Positions 27,048 through 35,921 of a stretch of DNA of 38,787 nucleotides are shown here, piece by piece. This DNA is from Bacteroidales bacterium (lineage in GTDB: Bacteria; Bacteroidota; Bacteroidia; Bacteroidales; UBA7960). Every line of letters starts with the position of its first letter. Position 1 is the stretch's first letter. The notes below the pieces were generated by a model. That model did not search any database, had not been told where the DNA came from, and worked only from the letters and a program-made list of their open reading frames with translations. The stretch covers positions 1-38,787 of the forward strand of contig PXAA01000105.1 in NCBI GenBank assembly GCA_003567205.1, given 5' to 3'. The position numbers and the translations under genes were made by a program.

Positions 27048-28319
27048 TCAACCAATCACCTCAAACCTGGTATAAGCGTGCAGCACCCGGGGAACACGAA
27101 CCCCTTCCGGGCCCTGGTTGTTTTCAAGCAATGCCGCCATAATGCGGGGCAAGGCCAGTGCGCTGCCATTGAGTGTGTGTGCCAGCAGGTTCTTGCCATC
27201 TTTTGAGCGGAACCGAAGTTTCATACGCTGCGACTGGTAGGTCTCAAAATTGGATATTGAGCTTACTTCCAACCAACGTTTTTGTGCAGCAGAAAAAACC
27301 TCTATATCATATGTCAGCGCAGATGCAAATCCAAGGTCGCCACCACACAAGCGTGATACACGAAAAGGAAGCTCCAGTTTCCGGAGCAATGAAGCCACAT
27401 AGTCTACCATTTCATCGAGGATGGCATAACTTTTTTCCGGATGGGTCACCTGAACGATTTCCACCTTATCGAACTGATGCAGGCGGTTGAGCCCGCGCAC
27501 TTCCTTGCCATAAGACCCCGCTTCCCTGCGGAAACATACCGAATGGGCCGTACACTTGAGCGGAAGGTCCTCTTCGCGCTGAATGGTATCCCTGAAAATA
27601 TTAGTAAGAGGCACTTCTGAGGTAGGAATGAGGTACAGTTTATCGGATGGTACCTGGTACATCTGTCCGTCCTTGTCGGGCAGTTGTCCTGTGCCAAAGG
27701 CCGAGTCTTCATTTACCAAAAGGGGTGGTTGATATTCTGTATAACCCTCCTTTGCAGCCTCATCGAGAAAGAAAGCTATCAGGGCCCTTTGTAAACGGAC
27801 GCCTTTGCCTTTGTACACAGGAAATCCCGCTCCAGTTACCTTGGTGCCCGCCTCAAAATCAATTATATCATATTTTTTTGCCAGGTCCCAGTGCGGTAGC
27901 GCATCAGGGCCCATTTGGGGCATATCCCCCTCTTCCCTGACAATTTCATTGTCCTTTTCCGAACGGCCTGCTGGAACCGAAGTATGGGGCAACATGGGCA
28001 ATTGCGTCATCAGGCCGTTCAATGCAAGCGAGAGCGCATCCAGTTGTTCCTGCAGATCTTTGGCCTGTTTTTTCAAGCGTACCGATTCATCCTTCAGGTG
28101 TTCGGCTTCATGGGCTTTGCCCGACTTGAATAATTCACCAATCTTTCGGGCCAGGGCATTGCCTGCAGCCAGGGTATCGTCCAGTTGCTTTTGTGTCTGG
28201 CGGCGCAGGGCATCTTTTTTCTGGATGTCCTCCACCAGGACAGCGGCCTCAAAATTCCTGACCTGATAACGCCGGATCACTTCCTGGCTGTTATCGCGTA
28301 TTTGCTGTATATCAATCAT
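27048..28319 (-). CDS. serS: Seryl-tRNA synthetase
   Basis: MIDIQQIRDNSQEVIRRYQVR coiled coil; LIPTSEVPLTNIFRD, CFRREAGSYGKEVRGLNRLHQFDKVEI, NGSALALPRIMAALLENNQ. Confidence 0.98.
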   Translation of the reverse strand: MIDIQQIRDNSQEVIRRYQVRNFEAAVLVEDIQKKDALRRQTQKQLDDTLAAGNALARKIGELFKSGKAHEAEHLKDESVRLKKQAKDLQEQLDALSLALNGLMTQLPMLPHTSVPAGRSEKDNEIVREEGDMPQMGPDALPHWDLAKKYDIIDFEAGTKVTGAGFPVYKGKGVRLQRALIAFFLDEAAKEGYTEYQPPLLVNEDSAFGTGQLPDKDGQMYQVPSDKLYLIPTSEVPLTNIFRDTIQREEDLPLKCTAHSVCFRREAGSYGKEVRGLNRLHQFDKVEIVQVTHPEKSYAILDEMVDYVASLLRKLELPFRVSRLCGGDLGFASALTYDIEVFSAAQKRWLEVSSISNFETYQSQRMKLRFRSKDGKNLLAHTLNGSALALPRIMAALLENNQGPEGVRVPRVLHAYTRFEVIG

Positions 28320-28348
28320 GAGATCAAATTTAAAAAGAAATACGGCAT

Positions 28349-28376
28349 AAAAAAATCCTGCCGCAGCAGGATTTTA
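28349..28376 (-). terminator. Rho-independent terminator of the rplU-rpmA unit
   Basis: AAAATCCTGC-CGCA-GCAGGATTTT perfect stem; minus-strand T run. Confidence 0.85.
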
Positions 28377-28425
28377 TAAGTGATTTATCTGTGTCCGGTC
28401 TTTCAGCCGGTGGGATTTTCAAATC

Positions 28426-29073
28426 TTATTCCTTGTCCTCTTTCTTTTTGGGTGCCGCTTTTTTTGCAGCACTTGATTTCTTTTCAGTGGACGCTTTTTT
28501 TGTGGTGCTTGCTTTTTTTGCCGTAGCTGTTTTTTTGGTTGTGGCCGGCTTTTTGGTTGCAGTCGGCTTTTTGGCTGTGGCCGGCTTTTTGGTTGCAGTC
28601 GGCTTTTTGGCTGTGGCCGGCTTTTTGGTTGCAGTCGGCTTTTTGGCTGTGGCCGGCTTTTCCGCCGGACTCTCTTTCTTGACAGCCACCTTTTTTTCTG
28701 CAGGGGCTTCCGCTTCCATTACAGCAACATCAGTTTCTGCAGCTGCTTTGGCAGGACTTTTAGCTTCTGCTGTATCTTTTACAGGCTTCTTTTTGGGGAG
28801 GACTTCCGGCATGGCTTCCATCACAGGTTTCACATTGACATAGGATTTGTTTCCGTATGTTTTCCTGAATACCACCTTGCCGTCAACCAGGGCATACAGT
28901 GTATGGTCTTTACCCATACCAACGTTCTGGCCCGGGTAATGCCTGGTTCCGCGTTGCCTTACAATAATATTGCCTGCAATGGCCATAGAACCACCGAATA
29001 TCTTAACACCGAGCCGCTTGCTGTGCGATTCGCGTCCGTTGCGTGAGCTGCCAACTCCTTTCTTGTGTGCCAT
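28426..29073 (-). CDS. rpmA: 50S ribosomal protein L27 with long Lys/Ala/Thr/Pro-rich C-terminal extension
   Basis: [69 protein letters not shown]... then ([12 protein letters not shown])n tail; 215 aa. Confidence 0.95.
   Translation of the reverse strand: MAHKKGVGSSRNGRESHSKRLGVKIFGGSMAIAGNIIVRQRGTRHYPGQNVGMGKDHTLYALVDGKVVFRKTYGNKSYVNVKPVMEAMPEVLPKKKPVKDTAEAKSPAKAAAETDVAVMEAEAPAEKKVAVKKESPAEKPATAKKPTATKKPATAKKPTATKKPATAKKPTATKKPATTKKTATAKKASTTKKASTEKKSSAAKKAAPKKKEDKE
28547..28654 (-). repeat. 36-bp in-frame tandem repeat (3 units) within the rpmA tail
   Basis: ggctttttggttgcagtcggctttttggctgtggcc x3, identical units. Confidence 0.95.
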
Positions 29074-29102
29074 AATATGCTATTTTTTTCGATTGCCAAT
29101 GT

Positions 29103-29414
29103 TTAAGCGGTAATGTCCTCGATCTGGATCTGTGTCATCGGCTGGCGATGACCATTCATCTTTTGATAGCCTTTTCTTCTTTTCTTTTTAAAGACCAATA
29201 TCTTATCGGCTTTTACATGATCCAAAACCTTTGCCTTGATTTTCGCGCCTTTTACCAGGGGTTTTCCAACCTTGATCTTATCGCCATCGGACAACAACAT
29301 GACCTTGTCAAACTCCAGTTCACTGCCCGCTTCGTTGTCCAGCAGGTTCACAAAAAGTCTCTGCTCCTTTTGTATTTTAAACTGCTGACCGCCTATTTCA
29401 ACAATTGCGTACAT
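29103..29414 (-). CDS. rplU: 50S ribosomal protein L21
   Basis: MYAIVEIGGQQFKIQKEQRLFVNLLDNEAGSELEFDKVMLL...KKRRKGYQKMNGHRQPMTQIQIEDI. Confidence 0.97.
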   Translation of the reverse strand: MYAIVEIGGQQFKIQKEQRLFVNLLDNEAGSELEFDKVMLLSDGDKIKVGKPLVKGAKIKAKVLDHVKADKILVFKKKRRKGYQKMNGHRQPMTQIQIEDITA

Positions 29415-29456
29415 TTCTTATTCTGAATTAAATGGGTTACCCAAATATTGGGGGTG

Positions 29457-29487
29457 CAAAGATAATATAATTTTATCAGGCTGCAAT
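29457..29487 (-). promoter_or_regulatory. rplU promoter (ATTG-N19-TATCTTTG on minus strand)
   Basis: Plus-strand CAAAGATA 29457-29464 and CAAT 29484-29487 with 19-bp spacer. Confidence 0.65.
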
Positions 29488-29505
29488 GCATCAAAAGAAA
29501 ATTTT

Positions 29506-30399
29506 TTATAAGCCCCGGGCTTTCCTGTTTGCAAGGTACACACCGGCCAGGATGAGCCCGATCCAGAGCAGATACAGGATAAGGAACGCCTCCCCGTCGG
29601 CAATCCCCCACATGATCGACACAATGGGCATCAAATACGTCACCGTGGAGGTAAACAGGGCAGATGTCTGCTTGATGAGCCAGTTGTGGATAATCATGGC
29701 CACAGCCGTACCCACCACAGCCAGGATGGCAATATAACCGAAACTTTCCCATCCGCGGGGGTCATTGGCAAGGATAGATATCATATTGCTTCCGGCAAAC
29801 AAATAAATCAGCGAGGGGATCCCGATGAACATAAACACAACGGAAGTAATGGTAAGGGCGCTAAAGCCGGACAGGTAGCGCTTGATCAGGTTCATATTGA
29901 TGGCATAGCAAACAGCAGCCGTCACAGCCAGCAATCCATACCATGCATTGTTCAGCTGGCCTCCGTTAGCTACCGACAACAGGCCAATGGCCCCACTAAG
30001 GCCAATCGCTACCCCCAATACATTGATCCACCGTGTGTGTATGCCAAAAAACAGGACTCCGATCAGCAGGGTAAACAAAGGAGTCAGGGAGTTCAACACA
30101 CCGGCCATATAACTGTCAATAACCGTTTGTGCCACAGCAAACAAAAAAGGAGGTAAGCCATTGCCAATAATACCCGCCATGATAAAATAGATCAATGCCC
30201 GCCGTGGAACCTTTTTCAGGTGCCAGATGAGCAGGGGCGACAACACAATAAAGGAAATGGCAATGCGCATTGCACCGACCTCCATACTGCTAAAAGCGAC
30301 CAACCCACGTTTGATCAGTATAAAAGAACTGCCCCATACCAATACCAGGATGGCCAGCGCCAACCAGTGAACGCCATGTGGTTTATTGTTGTGTTGCAT
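29506..30399 (-). CDS. EamA/DMT-family transporter
   Basis: VHWLALAILVLVWGSSFILIKRGLVAFSSMEVGAMRIAISF...; two EamA repeats. Start at M55 of the listed ORF. Confidence 0.9.
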   Translation of the reverse strand: MQHNNKPHGVHWLALAILVLVWGSSFILIKRGLVAFSSMEVGAMRIAISFIVLSPLLIWHLKKVPRRALIYFIMAGIIGNGLPPFLFAVAQTVIDSYMAGVLNSLTPLFTLLIGVLFFGIHTRWINVLGVAIGLSGAIGLLSVANGGQLNNAWYGLLAVTAAVCYAINMNLIKRYLSGFSALTITSVVFMFIGIPSLIYLFAGSNMISILANDPRGWESFGYIAILAVVGTAVAMIIHNWLIKQTSALFTSTVTYLMPIVSIMWGIADGEAFLILYLLWIGLILAGVYLANRKARGL

Positions 30400-30440
30400 G
30401 ATGATCCTCGTGGAATAATAACAAAAGCCTGTGGCGGCTG

Positions 30441-30448
30441 CAAAGTTA
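30441..30448 (-). promoter_or_regulatory. -7 element TAACTTTG (minus) for the EamA gene
   Basis: Plus-strand CAAAGTTA. Confidence 0.5.
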
Positions 30449-30470
30449 TGCAAATGCGTATGATTTTTTT

Positions 30471-30478
30471 TAACTTTG
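30471..30478 (+). promoter_or_regulatory. -7 element TAACTTTG (plus) for the macro-domain gene
   Basis: TAACTTTG upstream of ATG 30500. Confidence 0.5.
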
Positions 30479-30499
30479 GTGGAATTTAGGCTTACCGAT

Positions 30500-31027
30500 A
30501 TGAAAAAAAGCGGGCAAGAACACCGGATAAAAATAGAACTGGTCCGTGGCGATATCGCCAATCAGCCAGACATCAGTGCCATTGTAAATGCCGCCAATGC
30601 ACAGTTGCGCATCGGTGGCGGAGTAGCCGGCGCCATTCATCGCGCCGCCGGTCCGGGACTGGAAGAAGAGTGCCACCCAATGGGCCCCATTCGTCCCGGA
30701 CAGGCAGTAATTAGCGGGGGGCACAATCTTCCGAACGACTACGTAATCCATTGCCTTGGCCCTGTTTACGGGGTAGACAAGCCGGAAGACAAGCTACTGG
30801 CCGATTGTTACCGCAATGCCCTGAAGCTGGCAGATCAAAAACACATAGAATCCATAGCTTTCCCGGCCATTTCGGCAGGCGCTTTCGGTTACCCGATCAA
30901 TGAAGCAGCCGGTATCGCGCTGAAAACCATTAACAATACAATTCCCGAACTGCAGCACCTGAAACGGATCCGCATGGTGCTTTTTAGTGAGCAAGACCTG
31001 CAAGTGTTTAAAAGCCTCAATAAATAA
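30500..31027 (+). CDS. Macro-domain protein (ADP-ribose binding / hydrolase-like)
   Basis: VRGDIANQPDISAIVNAANAQLRIGGGVAGAIHRAAGPGLEEEC, FPAISAGAFGYPINEAAGIAL. Confidence 0.93.
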   Translation: MKKSGQEHRIKIELVRGDIANQPDISAIVNAANAQLRIGGGVAGAIHRAAGPGLEEECHPMGPIRPGQAVISGGHNLPNDYVIHCLGPVYGVDKPEDKLLADCYRNALKLADQKHIESIAFPAISAGAFGYPINEAAGIALKTINNTIPELQHLKRIRMVLFSEQDLQVFKSLNK

Positions 31028-31053
31028 TCGCTGAAACCAATCAGCATAAAAAC

Positions 31054-33480
31054 ATGAGGTCAATGAAAAACCAAAACAAACAAAACCTGATTATAGGTCT
31101 GGCGGTGACCCTGGCCATACTCTTTATCGTGTTTATTTCATTCCGCTTGAACACCCCGCCGGCGGTTATCCCATTCGATGCCCCCGTCAATGAGTTTTCA
31201 GCCGAACGTACTTTAACGGATCTTTCTTACATCGCTTCTATGAAGAACCCTATTGGCAGCCAGGCCAATGAAGTGGTGCGGCAGTATATCATTGACCGGC
31301 TGGAAGAACTGGATGTTAACCCCCGGATGCATCTGACCGGTTATTATGAGCCCAATATGCAACGGGCAGCCACACTAGGCAACATCCTGGCCCGCATTCC
31401 AGGCACAGGATGCGGCCAGGCCATTATGTTCATGGGCCATTACGACACCGTTATGGACGCATACGGAGCTTCCGACAACGGATCAGCAGTAGTGGCCATG
31501 CTTGAATTGATCCGCCTGCTTCAGTACCATCCCCCACTTAAGAACGACCTCATTTTTTTCTTCCCCGATGGCGAAGAAGTCGGGCTGCTTGGCGCCAGGG
31601 CTTTTTTGGATGACCACCCGTGGGCCGGAGATGTCCGCTTTGTGGTCAATCTGGAAGCCAGGGGAACGAGCGGTCAAAGTATTATGTTTGAAACCGGTTT
31701 TAACAACCTCAAAGCGATATCAGCATTCGCCAAAACGGTACCGCATCCCGCAGCCAATTCGCTGTCGTATGAAATTTACGCCCGCATGCCCAACGACACC
31801 GACTTCAGTCCCTTTAAAAACAGGGGATTCCAGGGACTCAACATGGCTTATATCAACCAGGCATTCGACTATCATACCGCAGGCGACAACCTGGAGAATA
31901 CCGACCTGCGCTCCATACAGCATCACGGATCATATATCACTGCCATAGCCCTGGAATTGGGCAATCAGCCCCTGGATTTTGAAGCGGACCAGAATGCCAT
32001 ATATTTCAACACCCCCGGTAACGGATTTTTATATTATCCATACAGTTGGGCCATTCCACTTGCCATTGCCGTATTCATTATTTTGTTACTGGTAATTACA
32101 CTGGGGATCATCAGAAAGGCCATGACCCCCCTGGGGGCAATATTTGGCATCGTGGCTTTCCTCTTGTACCTGCTCATACTTTTTACCCTGATTTACTCGA
32201 TCTATCACATTCTGGCCAGGTATTATCCCGGCAGCGACCACCTGCTACTCGAATACAGCCATCAGACTTTGATGCTCGGTTTTACCGGAATTTCTGCAGC
32301 CTTTTCCCTGATCTTTTACCGCATGATCGGCAGGGGGGTCAAAGCCTGGCAGTTATTCATTCTTCTGGCAGTGATCCTTGCCCTGATGATACTGGGCGGA
32401 CAGTTAAGTGCCTGGCGTATTTTTGCTGCTATTGCGGTAAGTCTTGTTTTGTTTCTGGTGTTCAAAAAACCCGCAGGGTTATGGGACCTTTCGGCAGGCG
32501 CCCTGATCAGCTGGGCCGTGCTCATGCTTTTTGTCACATTTTCAATGCCCGGGGGCAGCTTTTTGTTTATCTGGCCGCTGACATTCAGTCTGCTGGCTGC
32601 AGGAATTCTTATTTTTATGACACCCCACGGTCAAAAGCCGGTATTTCAGGCCATTATACTGGTACTCTTTGCCATTCCGGCATTAACATGGTTTCCGGTC
32701 ATCAGCCAACTTTTCTCTGTGGCCATGGGGCTCGAAATGATCGGGGTTGCCATGCTGCTCATTGGCCTGATGATGGGGCTGTTGATCCCCCATATGGATA
32801 TCATCACAAAATATAAGCCCTATATGATTCCCATATTGATCTTATTGGCCGGTCTGTTTTTCCTGCTGACAGGATCCATTGGCCTGGAGTATGATAAGCG
32901 GCACCGAAAACCCAACAACATCCTATACGTCTTTAATGGTGTAACCAACAAATCACTTTGGGTATCGACTGATAGCCGGCCCGATGCGTTTACCCGTCAG
33001 TTTCTTACAGATCATCCCAACAGGATTCAAATGACAGATTTTTTTCCACTCAACACCAGAGACCACCTGGCGTGGCCGGCTGATTCTGAAGCAATGCAGC
33101 CACCGGTGGCGCGTATTTTACAGGACACACTGGTAAACGGGGAACGAAGCCTGACATTAAATATCCGTTCGGAGCGGGGTGCCGCCTGGATTTCCACTTA
33201 TATCAGTGCCGGGATGGATGGGTTGGAAATACAGCTGGAAGACCATGCCAGGCATCCCTTGCGGCCCTATCGGGGTACCAGCTGGCATAGCCTGCGTTAT
33301 TTTGCCCCCCCGGAATCAGGCTTTGATCTGACCATATATTTTGAACCGGACGAAGCAATTGAACTCCGGATAACGGATCATGTGTTTGGTATTCCGGACT
33401 TCATTGATTACATAGCGCGGCCTTCACATATGATGCCAGCCATGGACCAGTCGCTGGCCACCCAGCGCTACATTTACTGA
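31054..33480 (+). CDS. M28-family metallopeptidase with multi-TM C-terminal half
   Basis: FMGHYDTVMDAYGASDNGSAVVAMLELI, FFFPDGEEVGLLGARAFL, FDYHTAGDNLENTD; about 9 hydrophobic segments after residue 325. Confidence 0.88.
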   Translation: MRSMKNQNKQNLIIGLAVTLAILFIVFISFRLNTPPAVIPFDAPVNEFSAERTLTDLSYIASMKNPIGSQANEVVRQYIIDRLEELDVNPRMHLTGYYEPNMQRAATLGNILARIPGTGCGQAIMFMGHYDTVMDAYGASDNGSAVVAMLELIRLLQYHPPLKNDLIFFFPDGEEVGLLGARAFLDDHPWAGDVRFVVNLEARGTSGQSIMFETGFNNLKAISAFAKTVPHPAANSLSYEIYARMPNDTDFSPFKNRGFQGLNMAYINQAFDYHTAGDNLENTDLRSIQHHGSYITAIALELGNQPLDFEADQNAIYFNTPGNGFLYYPYSWAIPLAIAVFIILLLVITLGIIRKAMTPLGAIFGIVAFLLYLLILFTLIYSIYHILARYYPGSDHLLLEYSHQTLMLGFTGISAAFSLIFYRMIGRGVKAWQLFILLAVILALMILGGQLSAWRIFAAIAVSLVLFLVFKKPAGLWDLSAGALISWAVLMLFVTFSMPGGSFLFIWPLTFSLLAAGILIFMTPHGQKPVFQAIILVLFAIPALTWFPVISQLFSVAMGLEMIGVAMLLIGLMMGLLIPHMDIITKYKPYMIPILILLAGLFFLLTGSIGLEYDKRHRKPNNILYVFNGVTNKSLWVSTDSRPDAFTRQFLTDHPNRIQMTDFFPLNTRDHLAWPADSEAMQPPVARILQDTLVNGERSLTLNIRSERGAAWISTYISAGMDGLEIQLEDHARHPLRPYRGTSWHSLRYFAPPESGFDLTIYFEPDEAIELRITDHVFGIPDFIDYIARPSHMMPAMDQSLATQRYIY

Positions 33481-33514
33481 ATTCCTGTTTCGACAGGCAT
33501 ATGGGTTACTTTCT

Positions 33515-35869
33515 ATGACGACAGAAATTATTCTTGTATTCAGCATTCTTGGCATAGCCCTCCTTTTGTTCTTTACAGGTTGGTTCCGGATGGATATTGT
33601 GGCCTTGCTGGTTCTGGCCAGCCTGGCCTTTACCGGTATTATTGCCCCCCACGAGGCCCTGGCCGGATTCAGTAATCCGGCCGTTGTTACGGTATGGGCG
33701 ATGTTCATATTAAGCGCTGCCTTGTATCAGACCGGGGTGGCCAGAATCATCGGCCGCCAGGTATTGTATTTGGCGGGCAGGGGTGAAGGCAGGCTTACAG
33801 CTCTGATCATGCTTTCTTCCGGAGTGATGTCTGCATTCATGAACAACGTAGGGGTGGTTGCCCTGATGCTTCCCGTAGTGATGGATATGGCCCGTGCCAA
33901 AAACATTTCCCCTTCCAGGTTGCTGCTGCCTCTGGCCTTCGGATCCATGTTGGGCGGACTGACCACTTTGATAGGAACACCACCCAACCTGCTGATAAGT
34001 TATGCGCTGGAAGATAGTGGCCACAGGCCTTTTATGCTCTTCGACTATACACCAATTGGTGTTGGGGCATTGCTGGCCGGCGTGGTATTTATGGCGTTGA
34101 TTGGCAGGCATTTTTTACCCCGCCACGATGCCATCAGTGAAACAAAAAAACTCACTGGCGTTATTCCTGCTGAATCATATGATTTACAAAAGCGCACCTT
34201 CCTCTTAAAAGTCAAACCAACTTCTTCACTGGCAGGAAAAACACTCAAAGAAAGCCGGCTAAGGGCAGGATTGGGCCTTAATGTAATGGCCATCATCAGA
34301 AGCAAAACCACCTTGCTCGACCCGGGTCCCAACACCATCATACAGAGTAATGACAAACTGCACGTCCAGGGAAACATAGATGCATTAAAGGCCATGCAGC
34401 ACTGGCAACTGATCATTCCATCTGAATTGAATATGGATATCCGCGCATTGCTGACCCAGGACCTGCAGATTTTCGAAGCCACTGTTGCAGGAAAATCCAC
34501 CCTGGCTGGCATAAGGCTGCAAGATACCGATTTCAGAAAGCGACTGGGATTAAACGTATTGGCCGTCAACAGGTCCGGCCAGATCATGCGCTCCGGATTG
34601 CAGGAAGTCATTCTGAACCATAATGATATTCTGCTTTTACAAGGGCCGCACGAACGACTCGATATATTGGAAAAAGAAGGGATGATCGACAATATAATAA
34701 AAACACCGCCTGACAAACTGATCAAAACCTACAAGCTCGACGAAGTGCTTTTCGTAATGGATGTGAGTGATGATGCCCGTCTTTTTGAAAGGGCTATTGC
34801 GGAAAGTCAGATCGGCAGTGCCTTTGGCCTGACAGCCATCGGCATTTTTCAACAGGACAATAAACTGATGCCCTATTCGCCGGGCACCACCATTGAGAAA
34901 AATGACCGCTTGCTTGTTAAAGGCAATATTGATGACCTGCCATTGCTGATCGGACTGCAGGAACTCGAACTGATGGATAAAACGGTTCCGGAAATACAAA
35001 GCCTTGAATCGGACGACATTCAAATGGCCGAGGTGGTTCTGGCTCCACGGTCTTTACTGGCCGGAAAAACCTTGCGCGAAATTAATTTCCGCCAAAAATA
35101 TGGCCTCACTGTTCTGGCCATATGGCGGGAAGGTCAAGTGCATCGGATAAATCTGCATAATATGCCGCTCAGGGTCGGGGAAGCCTTATTAATCTATGGT
35201 AAACGAGACAAGTTGGAACTCATCGATAGTGAACCCGATTTTATCCTTCTCACCGAAATGGCCCGGCAACCTACCCGTACCGGAAAGGCACTGACATCAG
35301 TCATTGTGATGATAGGCATTCTGATTCCTGTGTTGCTGGGGTTCGTTCCACTTGCCATTGCAGCGGTGGCCGGTATTGCCCTGATGGTACTCACCGGCTG
35401 TTTGAAAATGGAAGAAGCCTACCGGGCAATTGAGTGGCGCGCCGTCTTTTTGATCGCCGGCATGATCCCCCTGGGCACCGCCATGCAGCAGACCGGTGCA
35501 GCAAGCTTACTGGCTTCAGGCGTCGTGAATGTATTTGGCTATTTTGGCCCCTGGGGTGTTATTGCAGGACTTTACCTGCTGACCTCAATCTTCACTATTG
35601 CTATACATCCTGCCGCCCTGGTTGTCATTATGTCGCCCATCGCCCTGGAGGCCTCGGCCAGTTTCGGCATATCACCCCATACCGCAATGATGGCCATAGC
35701 CATAGCCGCCGCAGCCGTATTTATGAGTCCGGTGTCGCATGCCGCAAACCTGCTGGTAATGGGTCCGGGGGGGTATCGCTTCATTGATTACATTAAAATA
35801 GGTGTGCCTCTTACATTGGTGGTTATGGTCGTTGCCATGTTGCTGTTGCCGGTGTTTTGGCCACTGTAG
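33515..35869 (+). CDS. SLC13-family permease with internal RCK_C (TrkA-C) domains
   Basis: N-terminal TM half (LASLAFTGIIAPHEALAGFSNPAVVTVWAMFILSAAL), four TrkA-C-like segments, C-terminal TM half with VMSPIALEAS. Confidence 0.9.
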   Translation: MTTEIILVFSILGIALLLFFTGWFRMDIVALLVLASLAFTGIIAPHEALAGFSNPAVVTVWAMFILSAALYQTGVARIIGRQVLYLAGRGEGRLTALIMLSSGVMSAFMNNVGVVALMLPVVMDMARAKNISPSRLLLPLAFGSMLGGLTTLIGTPPNLLISYALEDSGHRPFMLFDYTPIGVGALLAGVVFMALIGRHFLPRHDAISETKKLTGVIPAESYDLQKRTFLLKVKPTSSLAGKTLKESRLRAGLGLNVMAIIRSKTTLLDPGPNTIIQSNDKLHVQGNIDALKAMQHWQLIIPSELNMDIRALLTQDLQIFEATVAGKSTLAGIRLQDTDFRKRLGLNVLAVNRSGQIMRSGLQEVILNHNDILLLQGPHERLDILEKEGMIDNIIKTPPDKLIKTYKLDEVLFVMDVSDDARLFERAIAESQIGSAFGLTAIGIFQQDNKLMPYSPGTTIEKNDRLLVKGNIDDLPLLIGLQELELMDKTVPEIQSLESDDIQMAEVVLAPRSLLAGKTLREINFRQKYGLTVLAIWREGQVHRINLHNMPLRVGEALLIYGKRDKLELIDSEPDFILLTEMARQPTRTGKALTSVIVMIGILIPVLLGFVPLAIAAVAGIALMVLTGCLKMEEAYRAIEWRAVFLIAGMIPLGTAMQQTGAASLLASGVVNVFGYFGPWGVIAGLYLLTSIFTIAIHPAALVVIMSPIALEASASFGISPHTAMMAIAIAAAAVFMSPVSHAANLLVMGPGGYRFIDYIKIGVPLTLVVMVVAMLLLPVFWPL

Positions 35870-35874
35870 AAGTA

Positions 35875-35914
35875 AGTAATTAGTAATTAGTATTTAGTAT
35901 TTAGCAATTAGTAT
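35875..35914 (+). repeat. Intergenic heptamer repeat GTAATTA x2, GTATTTA x2, GCAATTA, GTATT
   Basis: Read directly between the SLC13 stop and ATG 35922; same variant order as the minus-strand repeat at 5755-5809. Confidence 0.95.
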
Positions 35915-35921
35915 TATATAT

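Noticed and set aside
28391-28843. Plus-strand [15 protein letters not shown]... resembling a membrane protein
   Set aside because: Antisense shadow of the Lys/Ala-rich rpmA tail repeat.
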